A DNA stretch of 64,000 nt from Chloroflexi bacterium UBA6077. GTDB taxonomy: Bacteria > Chloroflexota > UBA6077. The stretch spans positions 1-64,000 of the forward strand of contig DIXP01000047.1 in assembly GCA_002436065.1 (NCBI GenBank), read 5' to 3'. The translations under genes and the position numbers were made by a program. The notes below the pieces were generated by a model that was not told where the DNA came from, ran no database searches, and saw only the letters and a list, made by a program, of their open reading frames with translations. Of the stretch, positions 7,307 to 14,783 are shown piece by piece (position 1 is the stretch's first letter; every line of letters begins with the position of its first letter).

Positions 7307-8572
7307 TTACAAGGAGGGCGAGTCTGGCGGGGAGGTGGCGGAGCTGGGGGGCACTTCTCGGGCTGTCGCCCTCGCGACCGAGCCTGCATGCCGGCGGAGG
7401 CCGAAGGTCGTCCAAAGGTATCCAATGGCAAAGAGGAAGCCGGTGGCCACGAACACTGAGCGCATGCCCCATTGGGTTGCCAGTCCGGCGCCTGCGAGTG
7501 GGCCCGCCCCGTGGGCGAAGGAGTTGGAGGCCGAGGTGAGACCGAAGGCCGCGCCCCGGTGTTCTCTGGGTACCAGCCCCGCGATAAGGGCGTTGGCCGT
7601 GGGCATCAGCCCTCCGATGAACAGCCCCAGTATCAGCCTCAGCAGGAATAGTTGGCCAACATCTTGAACAAATGCCTGAGGAATGAAGCTCAGGGTAGCC
7701 CCCGCCAGGCAGACGGATAGTATCAGCGTGTGGCCTATCCTGTCGCTCAACCTTCCCAGTGTCAGGGCAGACACCGCGCTCATGAACCCGGTGCCGGCCA
7801 GGATTACACCCGCCGTTGTGGCCGGGTTCTCGCCTCCGCTCAACTCTGACACAAACAGGCTGAGGATGGGTGCAATGATGCTCTGGCCGAACTGGATCAG
7901 AAAAGTCACGGCGAGGAGGGCTGGAAGAGCCGCGATGCCGAGGACGCGCTTACTGTCGCGCCACACGCTCGGCTGCTGCGCCCCCTTTGGCGGGGGGGTG
8001 AACTGCTCCTCTACGAAGATCCAGGCAACTGTGCCCCCTACCAGCAGGAGAAGCCCGGCGGTGCAGAAACTGGCCTGGAACCCCCATCTGTCGGCTATGA
8101 CCCCTCCGATCAACGGCCCCAGCGACGCGCCCACAAAGACCCCCATCTGCATGATGCCGAGGGAGAAGCCCAGCCTCGCGCGGGGCGTCGACGCTGCTAC
8201 CAGGGCGTTGCAGGCGGCCACGGTGCCGGTGACCAAACCCTGGATCACCCGCAGGACCAATAGCTGTTCGGGCGAGGTCACGAATCCCATGGCACCCACT
8301 ACTATGCCGCCCCCTAGCATGGAGCGCAGCACCATCGGGCGGCGTCCGTGCCGGTCTGCCATGCTTCCCCAGATCGGCTGGGCGATGGTCATGGCTATGG
8401 CAGAAGCGGCTGCCAGCACTCCAGCCCATTGGGCGGCCTCTGCCACCCCTCGGACGCCCAGGGCTTGTACGTAGAGGGGGAAGAAGGGGAAGACGAAGCT
8501 GAAGGCTATCATGGTGAGCGTCTGGGCCATCCAGAGCGCTGCAAGGTTTCGTTGCCAGCTTTCGCGTAACAT
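7307..8572 (-). CDS. MFS transporter (12-TM drug/metabolite exporter type)
   Basis: About 421 aa, starting at ATG 8572 behind GGAG; an in-frame ATG at 8659 would add 29 polar residues and has a poorer site. Twelve hydrophobic segments are evident. The loop 2-3 signature reads GSMADRHGRRPMV, and its second-half counterpart is GRLSDRIGHTLIL. LRVIQGLVTGTVAACNALVA after TM4 resembles motif C-containing drug:H+ antiporters of the TetA/Bcr group. A hydrophilic central loop (EEQFTPPPKGAQQPS) divides the halves. Substrate unknown. It is divergent from the nitroreductase, and 203 bases without a gene separate its stop from the MetF start. Confidence 0.85.
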   Translation of the reverse strand: MLRESWQRNLAALWMAQTLTMIAFSFVFPFFPLYVQALGVRGVAEAAQWAGVLAAASAIAMTIAQPIWGSMADRHGRRPMVLRSMLGGGIVVGAMGFVTSPEQLLVLRVIQGLVTGTVAACNALVAASTPRARLGFSLGIMQMGVFVGASLGPLIGGVIADRWGFQASFCTAGLLLLVGGTVAWIFVEEQFTPPPKGAQQPSVWRDSKRVLGIAALPALLAVTFLIQFGQSIIAPILSLFVSELSGGENPATTAGVILAGTGFMSAVSALTLGRLSDRIGHTLILSVCLAGATLSFIPQAFVQDVGQLFLLRLILGLFIGGLMPTANALIAGLVPREHRGAAFGLTSASNSFAHGAGPLAGAGLATQWGMRSVFVATGFLFAIGYLWTTFGLRRHAGSVARATAREVPPSSATSPPDSPSL

Positions 8573-8794
8573 CTCTACTCCGGTCTTGGCATCATACTCT
8601 CGTGGTGTTAGGCTGGCAACTGGCCAGGGTTTGCCAGCGCGGACCCGTCTCGCTATCATTCATTACAGTCCACCGCGCGAGACTCTGAACCCAAGTATGG
8701 CGGGATGTCGGAATCAAGCGCAACGACTCCTGACAACCGGAGTCTGTTTGGACCCTACGTCAATTGCATCTAGTAGAGACCGAGGAGACGAGGC

Positions 8795-9439
8795 ATGGAT
8801 CTGGAACAGGTCGTAAAGGGAAGGCGATCGATTCGGAGGTTTCTCGACAAGGAAGTGCCGCTCGAGTCAGTGATGAAGGCGATCAGCCTCGCCTGCTGGG
8901 CACCCAACGGCGGCAACTTCCAATCGTGGAAGTTTTTCGTCGTGACGAATCGGGGCGTCATCGACCGCATGGCTGACACGCTGCAGGAGAAGATGGACCT
9001 GATGGCCGAATGGCCGGAGGTGGGCGAGTTCGGTGAGACCTTCCAGCGCTACCGCCGGAACGCCTGCTTCTTCCGCCAGGCACCGGTGGTCATAGGGGTC
9101 GCCTACGGGGACTACCAGAGTGCAGCCGACAGGGTGCTACGCCGCCGAGGGGAGACCGACCAGGCTGCCAGGGAGATGCTGAACAACAGGGCAGCCGCTG
9201 CCTCCAGGGTCCAGACCATTGCGGGCGCCATCCAGACGATGCTGCTTGGTCTCCAGAACGAAGGGCTGGGTGCTTGTTGGATGGTTGGTCCAATGCTGGT
9301 CCGCGGCCAGTTGGAGGAGATCCTGGGAGTCCCGAAGGAGATGGGTCTGTATGCTCTGGTGCCGGTCGGCTACCCGGAGACGGTGCCTGATCCCGCCCCC
9401 CGAAAGCCGATGAGCGAAGTCGTAACCGTTCTGGACTAA
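8795..9439 (+). CDS. Nitroreductase family FMN oxidoreductase
   Basis: This 214-aa protein starts at ATG 8795 behind a GAGGAG site. Typical features are RRSIRRFLDKEVP near the N-terminus (FMN phosphate arginines), ACWAPNGGNFQSWKFFVVTN (FMN-binding loop), and the C-terminal block AGAIQTMLLGLQNEGLGACW followed by VPKEMGLYALVPVGYP. Such enzymes reduce nitro- or quinone-like substrates with NAD(P)H as homodimers; the physiological substrate is unknown. A divergent MFS gene shares the ~220-bp upstream region. Confidence 0.9.
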   Translation: MDLEQVVKGRRSIRRFLDKEVPLESVMKAISLACWAPNGGNFQSWKFFVVTNRGVIDRMADTLQEKMDLMAEWPEVGEFGETFQRYRRNACFFRQAPVVIGVAYGDYQSAADRVLRRRGETDQAAREMLNNRAAAASRVQTIAGAIQTMLLGLQNEGLGACWMVGPMLVRGQLEEILGVPKEMGLYALVPVGYPETVPDPAPRKPMSEVVTVLD

Positions 9440-9450
9440 CTACAAAGCGA

Positions 9451-9479
9451 TTGTGGTGTGAACGCCCACAGGGTATAAT
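9451..9479 (+). promoter_or_regulatory. Sigma70-type promoter TTGTGG-17-TATAAT
   Basis: The -35 box TTGTGG (9451-9456) and a perfect -10 box TATAAT (9474-9479) are spaced by 17 bases. It lies just after the nitroreductase stop and would initiate near 9486, which argues that the next gene starts at GTG 9622 and not at any earlier codon. Confidence 0.7.
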
Positions 9480-9621
9480 CCGATTGAGCCGCTCCGTGAG
9501 GAGGATGCGTCGAGGAGGACCAGGCCGGCGAGCCGCTCGTGCTGATGACTTGGCACAGGGTTGGGCCGCCAGAACGGTCCAGGTCTTCACCGATCCAATC
9601 CTCGCCCGTAGGAGCGTTGCC

Positions 9622-10143
9622 GTGCGGTTCGTCAGATCGCTTTGGCTGCTGGTGTTTTCCGCTCTCTTGGCCATTACCGCTGTGGCCCTCTCTCCATACC
9701 TGTTCGACCTCAACCTCTCGCCGGTCGGCGAGAGGTTGTTTTTCTTGGCTGCTACCTGGTTTCTGGGGATCAGCACGGCCGTTGCGGCTCAGTTGATGCA
9801 CCACCGATCGGAGGATGCGGCGCGGAAGGCCGCCAGGGACGAGGCCACGGTCCACCTGGCCGGTGCCGTCGCCCACGAGTTGAATCAGCCCCTCACTGTG
9901 GTGATCAGCGGAGCCGAGCTGATGGCCCACCGAGAGCGGAGCCCTGAGGAGTTGCGCGCCCTCTCCCGGCGAATGGCTGATGCCTCTCACCGAATGGCAG
10001 ACATCGTGGCCAAGCTGCAGCGGGTCACCTCCTACAGGGCCAAGCCGTACGTCGGTGGCGTGCAGATTGTGGACCTGGACGCAGGGCGCGAGGACGCGGA
10101 ACTGGCCGATGCCCCGGTTTCCGTCTGCAGAAGGGTAGGTTGA
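9622..10143 (+). CDS. Membrane protein with HisKA dimerisation domain but no ATPase domain
   Basis: 173 aa from GTG 9622 (AGGAG 8 bases upstream); the frame is open further upstream but would precede the promoter. Two hydrophobic helices (residues ~5-25 and ~37-55) form a membrane hairpin. Residues ~70-130 are a HisKA module with H-box VAHELNQPLTVV, the HELNQPL variant of FixL/DctB-type kinases, and phosphoacceptor candidate His85. The chain ends shortly after YRAKPYVGG with no N, G1 or G2 boxes, so it cannot bind ATP itself. It is either a truncated kinase or a phosphotransfer/dimerisation partner. No frameshifted HATPase remnant is visible downstream. Confidence 0.65.
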   Translation: MRFVRSLWLLVFSALLAITAVALSPYLFDLNLSPVGERLFFLAATWFLGISTAVAAQLMHHRSEDAARKAARDEATVHLAGAVAHELNQPLTVVISGAELMAHRERSPEELRALSRRMADASHRMADIVAKLQRVTSYRAKPYVGGVQIVDLDAGREDAELADAPVSVCRRVG

Positions 10144-10165
10144 GTGGAGAGGGAACTGGCAGTCC

Positions 10166-10798
10166 CTACTCCCCGCTTTTCCTAATCAAGAACAGTCCGG
10201 TGCGGGCCCGCAAGTTGGGCAGCAGCCTCACCTGCCGGTCGCCCGAGAGGTAGACTGCCTTCACCACCGAGATACCCTCCGTCCTGAAGAGATCCTGCAG
10301 ATCCCTGATGGTGGTGAGATGGATGTTAGGGGTGTCGTACCACTGGTGGGGTAGATCCTTGGTCATCGGCATGCGGCCCCACAGTGTCAGGTACAGACGC
10401 GCCTGCCAGAAGGCGAAGTTGGGCGTGGTCACGATCCCCTGGCGGCCCACACGCAGCATCTCCTGCAGCACCAACCTTGGCTTGTGCACGGCCTGAAGGG
10501 TCTGACTCAAGACCACGTAGTCGAAGGAACTGTCCGGACAGTCCTCCAACCCCTCGTCCAGGTCGCCGTGGTGGACCGTTAGGCCGCGGCCAATGCAGTG
10601 GTAGATGTTCTCTTCTGAGATGTCCACACCCCTCACCGTCGCCTGCCTCTCCCGAATCAGCAGCCTCATCAGCTCGCCGTCGCCGCAACCCAGGTCCAGG
10701 ACGGAGGAGCCCGGCTCCACCAAACTGGAGATCAGCTTCAGATCCAGCCTCTCGCTCAGCGTGGGTTCAACTACCCTCTCCTCAGCTGTTGCTGTCAT
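10166..10798 (-). CDS. metW: MetW, SAM-dependent methyltransferase-like methionine biosynthesis protein
   Basis: At 210 aa this is a class I methyltransferase fold with motif I SSVLDLGCGDGELMRLL, the motif VRGVDISEENI, and the MetW-specific HHGDLDEGLEDCPDSSFDYV, LSQTLQAV and TTPNFAFWQARLYL blocks. MetW normally pairs with MetX in homoserine acyltransferase function. The gene follows metX by three bases on the same strand and is therefore co-transcribed behind the methionine T-box. Confidence 0.92.
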   Translation of the reverse strand: MTATAEERVVEPTLSERLDLKLISSLVEPGSSVLDLGCGDGELMRLLIRERQATVRGVDISEENIYHCIGRGLTVHHGDLDEGLEDCPDSSFDYVVLSQTLQAVHKPRLVLQEMLRVGRQGIVTTPNFAFWQARLYLTLWGRMPMTKDLPHQWYDTPNIHLTTIRDLQDLFRTEGISVVKAVYLSGDRQVRLLPNLRARTGLFLIRKSGE

Positions 10799-10801
10799 GG
10801 G

Positions 10802-12016
10802 CTACCGTCCCTTTCGTGCGGTGTACTTGAGGAAGCCCCGGATCATGTGAGTCTGCGCTTCCTCCTCCAGGAGGAATGCATCGTGGCCGTAGCTTGAGGG
10901 AATTTCGCAGTAGCTGACGTCGATGCCGTTAGCCTTGAGCGCCTTCACGATCTCCTTGGACTGGTAGGGCGGGTAGAGCCAGTCCGAGCTGAAGGCGATG
11001 ACCAGGAACCGTGATTTCACGGCGCGAAGGGCCACTGCTAGCCCCCCGTGGCCCTCGGTCAGGTCGAAGTAGTCTATGGCTTTGGTTATGAAGAGATAGC
11101 TGTTGGCATCGAAGCGGCGGATGAAGCTCTCCCCCTGGTGTCGCAAGTAGCTCTCTACCTCGAAGTCGGTGGAGAAGTCGTAGCCATACTTCTCCCTGTC
11201 CCGCAACCGCCTCCCGAACTTGTGGTGCATCGACTCGTCGCTCAGGTAGGTGATGTGTGCCAGCATGCGGGCGACTGCCAGGCCCGGTATGGGGGTGTTC
11301 TTGTCGTAGTAGTCGCCTGCATGCCAGTGCTGGTCGGCCATGATGGCCTGCCGGCCCACCTCGTCGAAAGCTATGCCCTGGGCCGAAAGCCGTGCAGCGG
11401 TGGCTATCGGGATGCAGGAGTCGACCATGTCGGGATAGGAGACTGCCCACTGGAGTGCCTGCATGCCTCCCAGGGAACCGCCCACGGCGCTGAGGATCCT
11501 CTTCACCCCCAGGTGGTCAACCAACTGCCTCTGGGCCCGAACCATGTCCCGCACCGTAATCACCGGAAAGCTCAGACCGTAGGGCCGGTCCGTGGCAGGA
11601 TTGATGGAGCTTGGGCCCGTGGAGCCCCTGCAGCCCCCGATGACGTTGGAGCAGACGACGAAGTACTTGTCGGTGTCTATGGCCTTGCCGGGGCCGATCA
11701 TGTTGTCCCACCAGCCCAGCTTCTTTCGGTCGACCGGCCCCTTGGCCGCCTCCGCCCCAAATCCCGTGTCGGCGGCACTGATGCCGGTGGGGTCGGCGCT
11801 GATGCCGGCGGCGTGAGCGTCTCCCGAGAGGGCGTGAAACACCAGGACCGCGTTGTCGCGCTCGTCGTTGAGCCGGCCGTAGCTTTCGTAGGCGATGGTG
11901 ATGGGCCCTAGCTTCTCGCCGCTGTCCAACTCCATCTCAAGGGGCGACTCGGCGAATGTGAAGTACTGGGTCTTGACGAGTCCGGCGGATCCGGCTTCCA
12001 CAGTCTGCACGCTCAT
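10802..12016 (-). CDS. metX: Homoserine O-acetyltransferase
   Basis: 404 aa from ATG 12016; the frame is open to 12109 but that stretch is the T-box terminator. The alpha/beta-hydrolase fold shows the family entry block ITIAYESYGRLNDERDNAVL, HALSGDAHAAG, GLGWWDNMIGPGK-like residues, the nucleophile elbow VGGSLGGMQ (Ser) and C-terminal SSYGHDAFLLE, providing the His of the Ser-Asp-His triad. It acylates homoserine, the first committed step of direct-sulfhydrylation methionine synthesis. With metW three bases downstream it forms a two-gene operon controlled by tRNA-Met charging. Confidence 0.94.
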   Translation of the reverse strand: MSVQTVEAGSAGLVKTQYFTFAESPLEMELDSGEKLGPITIAYESYGRLNDERDNAVLVFHALSGDAHAAGISADPTGISAADTGFGAEAAKGPVDRKKLGWWDNMIGPGKAIDTDKYFVVCSNVIGGCRGSTGPSSINPATDRPYGLSFPVITVRDMVRAQRQLVDHLGVKRILSAVGGSLGGMQALQWAVSYPDMVDSCIPIATAARLSAQGIAFDEVGRQAIMADQHWHAGDYYDKNTPIPGLAVARMLAHITYLSDESMHHKFGRRLRDREKYGYDFSTDFEVESYLRHQGESFIRRFDANSYLFITKAIDYFDLTEGHGGLAVALRAVKSRFLVIAFSSDWLYPPYQSKEIVKALKANGIDVSYCEIPSSYGHDAFLLEEEAQTHMIRGFLKYTARKGR

Positions 12017-12035
12017 CTCAATCTCACTGGACATA

Positions 12036-12337
12036 AAGTGAGGCCCCCGTCCACTTCCAGGGACGAGGAGCCTCACTCGTGCTACCACCCTGCTTCGCCG
12101 CCGCCTCACGGCAACGGCCTCGGCGAGTATGGGACCGGATTGCGCACCAGCCCGATACTCCAGCCCTGATAACGGGGGCTGCCTGTCTCCGGAGAGACAC
12201 CGGCTCGGCCTAATGCGGGAGACTGTCCCGGTTCAGCCTGCGGCTCCAAGGTCATTTTCGCCGGGCGTCCAGCGCCGCCTCGCACCTTTCGCGGCTCTCT
12301 GGGGCCTTCGGGACCGGCTACTCGTCCTCTTCACGGC
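12036..12337 (-). promoter_or_regulatory. T-box riboswitch, specifier AUG (methionine), upstream of metX
   Basis: Read on the minus strand, the leader has every T-box landmark in order: the 5' GAAGAGGACGAGTAG, the AGAGAGCC element, and a distal loop GGTGCGAG. The specifier region GAAAATGACCTTGGAG places AUG at 12255-12253. Next come GGGCTGGAGTATCGGG and the T-box itself, GAAGCAGGGTGGTAGCACG, whose UGGU pairs with an uncharged ACCA end. A strong terminator follows (GTGAGGC...GCCTCAC then TTTAT, ending at 12036). Uncharged tRNA-Met should favour the antiterminator and switch on metX-metW. Inferred from motifs, not folded computationally. Confidence 0.88.
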
Positions 12338-12343
12338 CTTTGT

Positions 12344-12371
12344 ATTATGAGATGCTGAGCAAAATGCTCAA
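12344..12371 (-). promoter_or_regulatory. Promoter of the metXW T-box transcript
   Basis: On the minus strand TTGAGC (12371-12366), a 16-base spacer and CATAAT (12349-12344) would start transcription at about 12337, exactly where the T-box leader begins. Confidence 0.6.
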
Positions 12372-12430
12372 CAGGTTACGGGATTATAGGATGTCCGCTG
12401 TTCCCTGTAAAGCCTCGATTCGCGGGCGCG

Positions 12431-12460
12431 TGGACTGACGATTCCCCCCACCACTATAAT
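12431..12460 (+). promoter_or_regulatory. Promoter TGGACT-18-TATAAT of the structured leader
   Basis: A perfect -10 TATAAT (12455-12460) with a 4/6 -35 TGGACT (12431-12436) would start near 12467, about 175 bases before the RibD-type gene and right before a foldable RNA. Confidence 0.6.
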
Positions 12461-12488
12461 GGCTATGTGGAATGCACGGCGTACCTAC

Positions 12489-12603
12489 TGACCGCTGCAT
12501 AGGTAGCTAAAGGCGGGTCCAGGGCGCTAGCGCCTGGCGAGGTGTGGGGTGCCCCCACAGATTCATATACCTATGCAGAGGTCGATACCGCCTGCCGCGG
12601 CAG
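12489..12603 (+). ncRNA. Three-way-junction leader RNA of unknown class
   Basis: Stem P1 pairs 12490-12505 with 12568-12583 (16 positions, one mismatch). Inside it are hairpin P2 (12519-12537, CCAGG...CCTGG) and hairpin P3 (12543-12559, seven G-C-rich pairs with a TGC loop). Joining strands carry GCTAAAGGCGGGT and GATTCATA. A 12-bp palindrome CTGCCGCGGCAG (12592-12603) follows before the ribosome site. I do not recognise it as TPP, purine, FMN, cobalamin or a hammerhead. It lies between a good promoter and a reductase gene, so a cis-regulatory role is the natural guess. Confidence 0.5.
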
Positions 12604-12641
12604 CGAGCAGGGCGTGTTGAGTCTATCTAGGGGAGACTGCG

Positions 12642-13394
12642 GTGGAAAGACTCTATCCGGACTACTGCTCCATGGCGCCCGAGGAGATCTACCAGGATCT
12701 CACCTTCCCTGGTGACCTGTTGGACCGGCCCTATGTGGCCATCAACATGGTGACCACGGTGGACGGCAAGGCGACCCTGGGCGGGAAGTCCTACTCGATC
12801 GGAAGCAAGGCGGACCACCTGGTTATGCGTCGGATCCGTGCGGCCGCCGACGGCCTGATGATCGGCGGGGAGACGCTCCGAAGAGAAAATGTGAACCCCT
12901 CGGTCCCAACCGACCTCCAGGAGCGACGGATAGCCCGTGGTCTCGCCCCTCAACCCAGGGGCATCGTCGTAACCGGTACGGCGGGGCTTCCGCTGACCGG
13001 CACCTTCTTTCGCACCGGAGCGTTTCCGCCCATCGTGGTAACCACAGGAAGGGTTTCGCAGGAGAGGATCGCGGCCCTGGAGCCCCATGCTCGTGTGCTC
13101 GTCGCCGGCGAGGAGCGCGTGGATCCTCACCTGATGATGCGCACCCTGGCTGATGAGTACGGCATCCACCGCCTGGTGGTGGAGGGTGGGCCAACCCTGA
13201 ACGGCGTCCTGCTTGACGAGGGGATGGTAGACGAGCTGTTCTGGACAGTGGCACCGAAGTTGGTGGGCGGGCCAGCCCTTCGGACGATGATCGAGGGGGG
13301 CGCGCTGCCTATAGACGACCTTGCGCGGTTACAGCTACTGAGCCTCCACCACCATGAGAACGAGCTGTACATAAGGTACAGGGTAGCGAGGTAG
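12642..13394 (+). CDS. RibD C-terminal-domain reductase (pyrimidine reductase-like)
   Basis: 250 aa from GTG 12642 behind AGGGGAG. It has the riboflavin reductase half of RibD without the deaminase: PYVAINMVTTVDGKATLGG, the NADPH-binding GLMIGGETLRREN, RGIVVTGTAGLPL, the strand LVVEGGPTLNGVLLDEGMVD and KLVGGPAL. Such proteins reduce 5-amino-6-ribosylaminouracil 5'-phosphate, or related substrates in pterin and deazaflavin pathways. No other rib genes are nearby, so the pathway assignment stays open. A structured leader RNA precedes it. Confidence 0.83.
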   Translation: MERLYPDYCSMAPEEIYQDLTFPGDLLDRPYVAINMVTTVDGKATLGGKSYSIGSKADHLVMRRIRAAADGLMIGGETLRRENVNPSVPTDLQERRIARGLAPQPRGIVVTGTAGLPLTGTFFRTGAFPPIVVTTGRVSQERIAALEPHARVLVAGEERVDPHLMMRTLADEYGIHRLVVEGGPTLNGVLLDEGMVDELFWTVAPKLVGGPALRTMIEGGALPIDDLARLQLLSLHHHENELYIRYRVAR

Positions 13395-13420
13395 GGAACG
13401 AGGAGAGGGACCCCACCACC

Positions 13421-13461
13421 CCCCCTTTCCCCTCGGATGAGGGGAGGGCTGGGGAAGGGGG
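13421..13461. repeat. C/G-rich hairpin repeat between convergent genes
   Basis: CCCCCTTTCCCC pairs with GGGGAAGGGGG (one bulge) around CCTC/GAGG. It belongs to the same loose family as the CCCTCTCCC...GGGAGAGGG element at 32454. It lies between the reductase stop and the pyruvate kinase stop and may serve as a bidirectional terminator. Confidence 0.5.
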
Positions 13462-13466
13462 TTACC

Positions 13467-14783
13467 TCAATCCACCTCACTCAGCACCATCGGCTTGGCA
13501 CCGGCCAGGGATGGCTCTATCGTCGCGGCCATCTCCAGCGCCAAACGAGCTGCCTTGCCGGGCTCCGAGATATCCTCCAGGAGGATCGGGATCACTCCCC
13601 ACCAGGTAGAGAGCCAGTTGGCCAGGGCAGGTCGGTCCACGGCGGCGACGATGGGCGTGGCAGCGCGAGCGGCCGAGAGTCGCTTGGCCGCCTCGCCGGA
13701 TGAGGAAACCACTACCACCGGGCCGAGGCTGTGAGGCTGAGTCGCCTGACGGCCCAGTGCCGGTCCCTCCTGCTCCAGCGCCTGCTCGGTGCGTGCCATC
13801 ACCTGCGCTGCCACCCGCACGGCCTCCACGGGATATTCCCCGGCCGCGGTCTCGTCGGAGAGCACGATGGCATCGTTACCGTCCCTCACGATGGAGGCCA
13901 GATCGGCCACCTCGGCGCGAAGCGGCGTGGGGCTGGATACCATGCTGGCCAGCACCTGGCCGCCCATCATTGCGAACTTCCCGGCCGCGCGGCACAGACT
14001 GGCGGCCTCCCTTTGAATCGAGGGCACGGCGCCGAGAGGCGTCTCTATGCCCAGATCCCCGCGGGCTACGCAGATGCCGTCGGCGGCCTCCACGATCTCC
14101 GACAATGCGTCGACGCCCTCCTGGCGCTCGATCTTGGCCACCAGCGGGACCGATGAGCCCATCCGGCCCAGAGTCTGCCGGACGTCCTGGATGTGCTCAC
14201 GAGACCGGGCGAAGGATATGTATAGGAAATCCACACCCAGTCTCACGGCGAGCGCGATGTCCTCCATGTCCTTCTCCGTAAGAGAGGGCACCCGGAGCGG
14301 CACACCCGGGAGATTGACGCCCTTGCGAGAGGTGAGCGGTCCGCCCTTCTCTACCAGGCACACAACCCTGCCCTGCTTCGCCGCCTCAACTCGCAGGCGG
14401 AGCGCCCCGTCGTTCAGCAGGATCGGATCGCCCGGCCGGACGTCCTCGACCAGGTGAGGGTAGTCGACAGAGAGTAGTCCCGGCACGGTGAGGCAGTCCT
14501 CTGGGGTCAGCTCCACGCGGGACCCCTGCACCAGCATAATGCCGTTCCCCTCCACATCTCCAATGCGAAGCTTGGGGCCACGGAGGTCCGCCCCGATAGC
14601 GATGGGTCGCCGCTTCTCTTGAGACACGCGGCGCACCATGCCTACCAACTCCTGCGCCTGTCCTGGTGAGCAGTGGGACATGTTGAGCCGGCATCCATCC
14701 ATGCCGGCGTCCGCCATCTTGCGCAGGGTGTCCAGGTCGGAGCAGGCCGGTCCCAGGGTCGCCTGAATCCTGGCCAATCTCAT
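13467..14783 (-). CDS. Divergent pyruvate kinase
   Basis: 438 aa covering the catalytic barrel, the B domain and a short C-terminal domain. Retained: RLNMSH (substrate Arg32), VAKIERQEG (Lys217, metal ligand Glu219), ARGDLGIETP (Asp243) and RAEVADLASIVRDGNDAIVL with SDETAAGEYPVEA. Changed: the phosphate-loop motif ATQMLESM reads GGQVLASM (274-281), so the catalytic threonine is Gly275 and the glutamate is Ala279. DTKGPEIRTG reads ADLRGPKLRIG. It may be a weakened enzyme or a paralogue acting on another enolpyruvate substrate. Its ATG overlaps the stop of the upstream gene by four bases, so the two are translationally coupled. Confidence 0.82.
   Translation of the reverse strand: MRLARIQATLGPACSDLDTLRKMADAGMDGCRLNMSHCSPGQAQELVGMVRRVSQEKRRPIAIGADLRGPKLRIGDVEGNGIMLVQGSRVELTPEDCLTVPGLLSVDYPHLVEDVRPGDPILLNDGALRLRVEAAKQGRVVCLVEKGGPLTSRKGVNLPGVPLRVPSLTEKDMEDIALAVRLGVDFLYISFARSREHIQDVRQTLGRMGSSVPLVAKIERQEGVDALSEIVEAADGICVARGDLGIETPLGAVPSIQREAASLCRAAGKFAMMGGQVLASMVSSPTPLRAEVADLASIVRDGNDAIVLSDETAAGEYPVEAVRVAAQVMARTEQALEQEGPALGRQATQPHSLGPVVVVSSSGEAAKRLSAARAATPIVAAVDRPALANWLSTWWGVIPILLEDISEPGKAARLALEMAATIEPSLAGAKPMVLSEVD

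Noticed and set aside
9451..9621. Upstream extension of the HisKA membrane protein
   Set aside because: A TTGTGG-17-TATAAT promoter lies in it and the residues are Arg/Gly-rich; GTG 9622 has a good ribosome site.
11048..11911. Long frame antisense to metX
   Set aside because: Shadow of a strongly conserved gene in GC-rich DNA.
12017..12109. N-terminal extension of MetX (MRRRRSRVVARV...)
   Set aside because: This stretch is the T-box antiterminator and terminator, so it is leader RNA.
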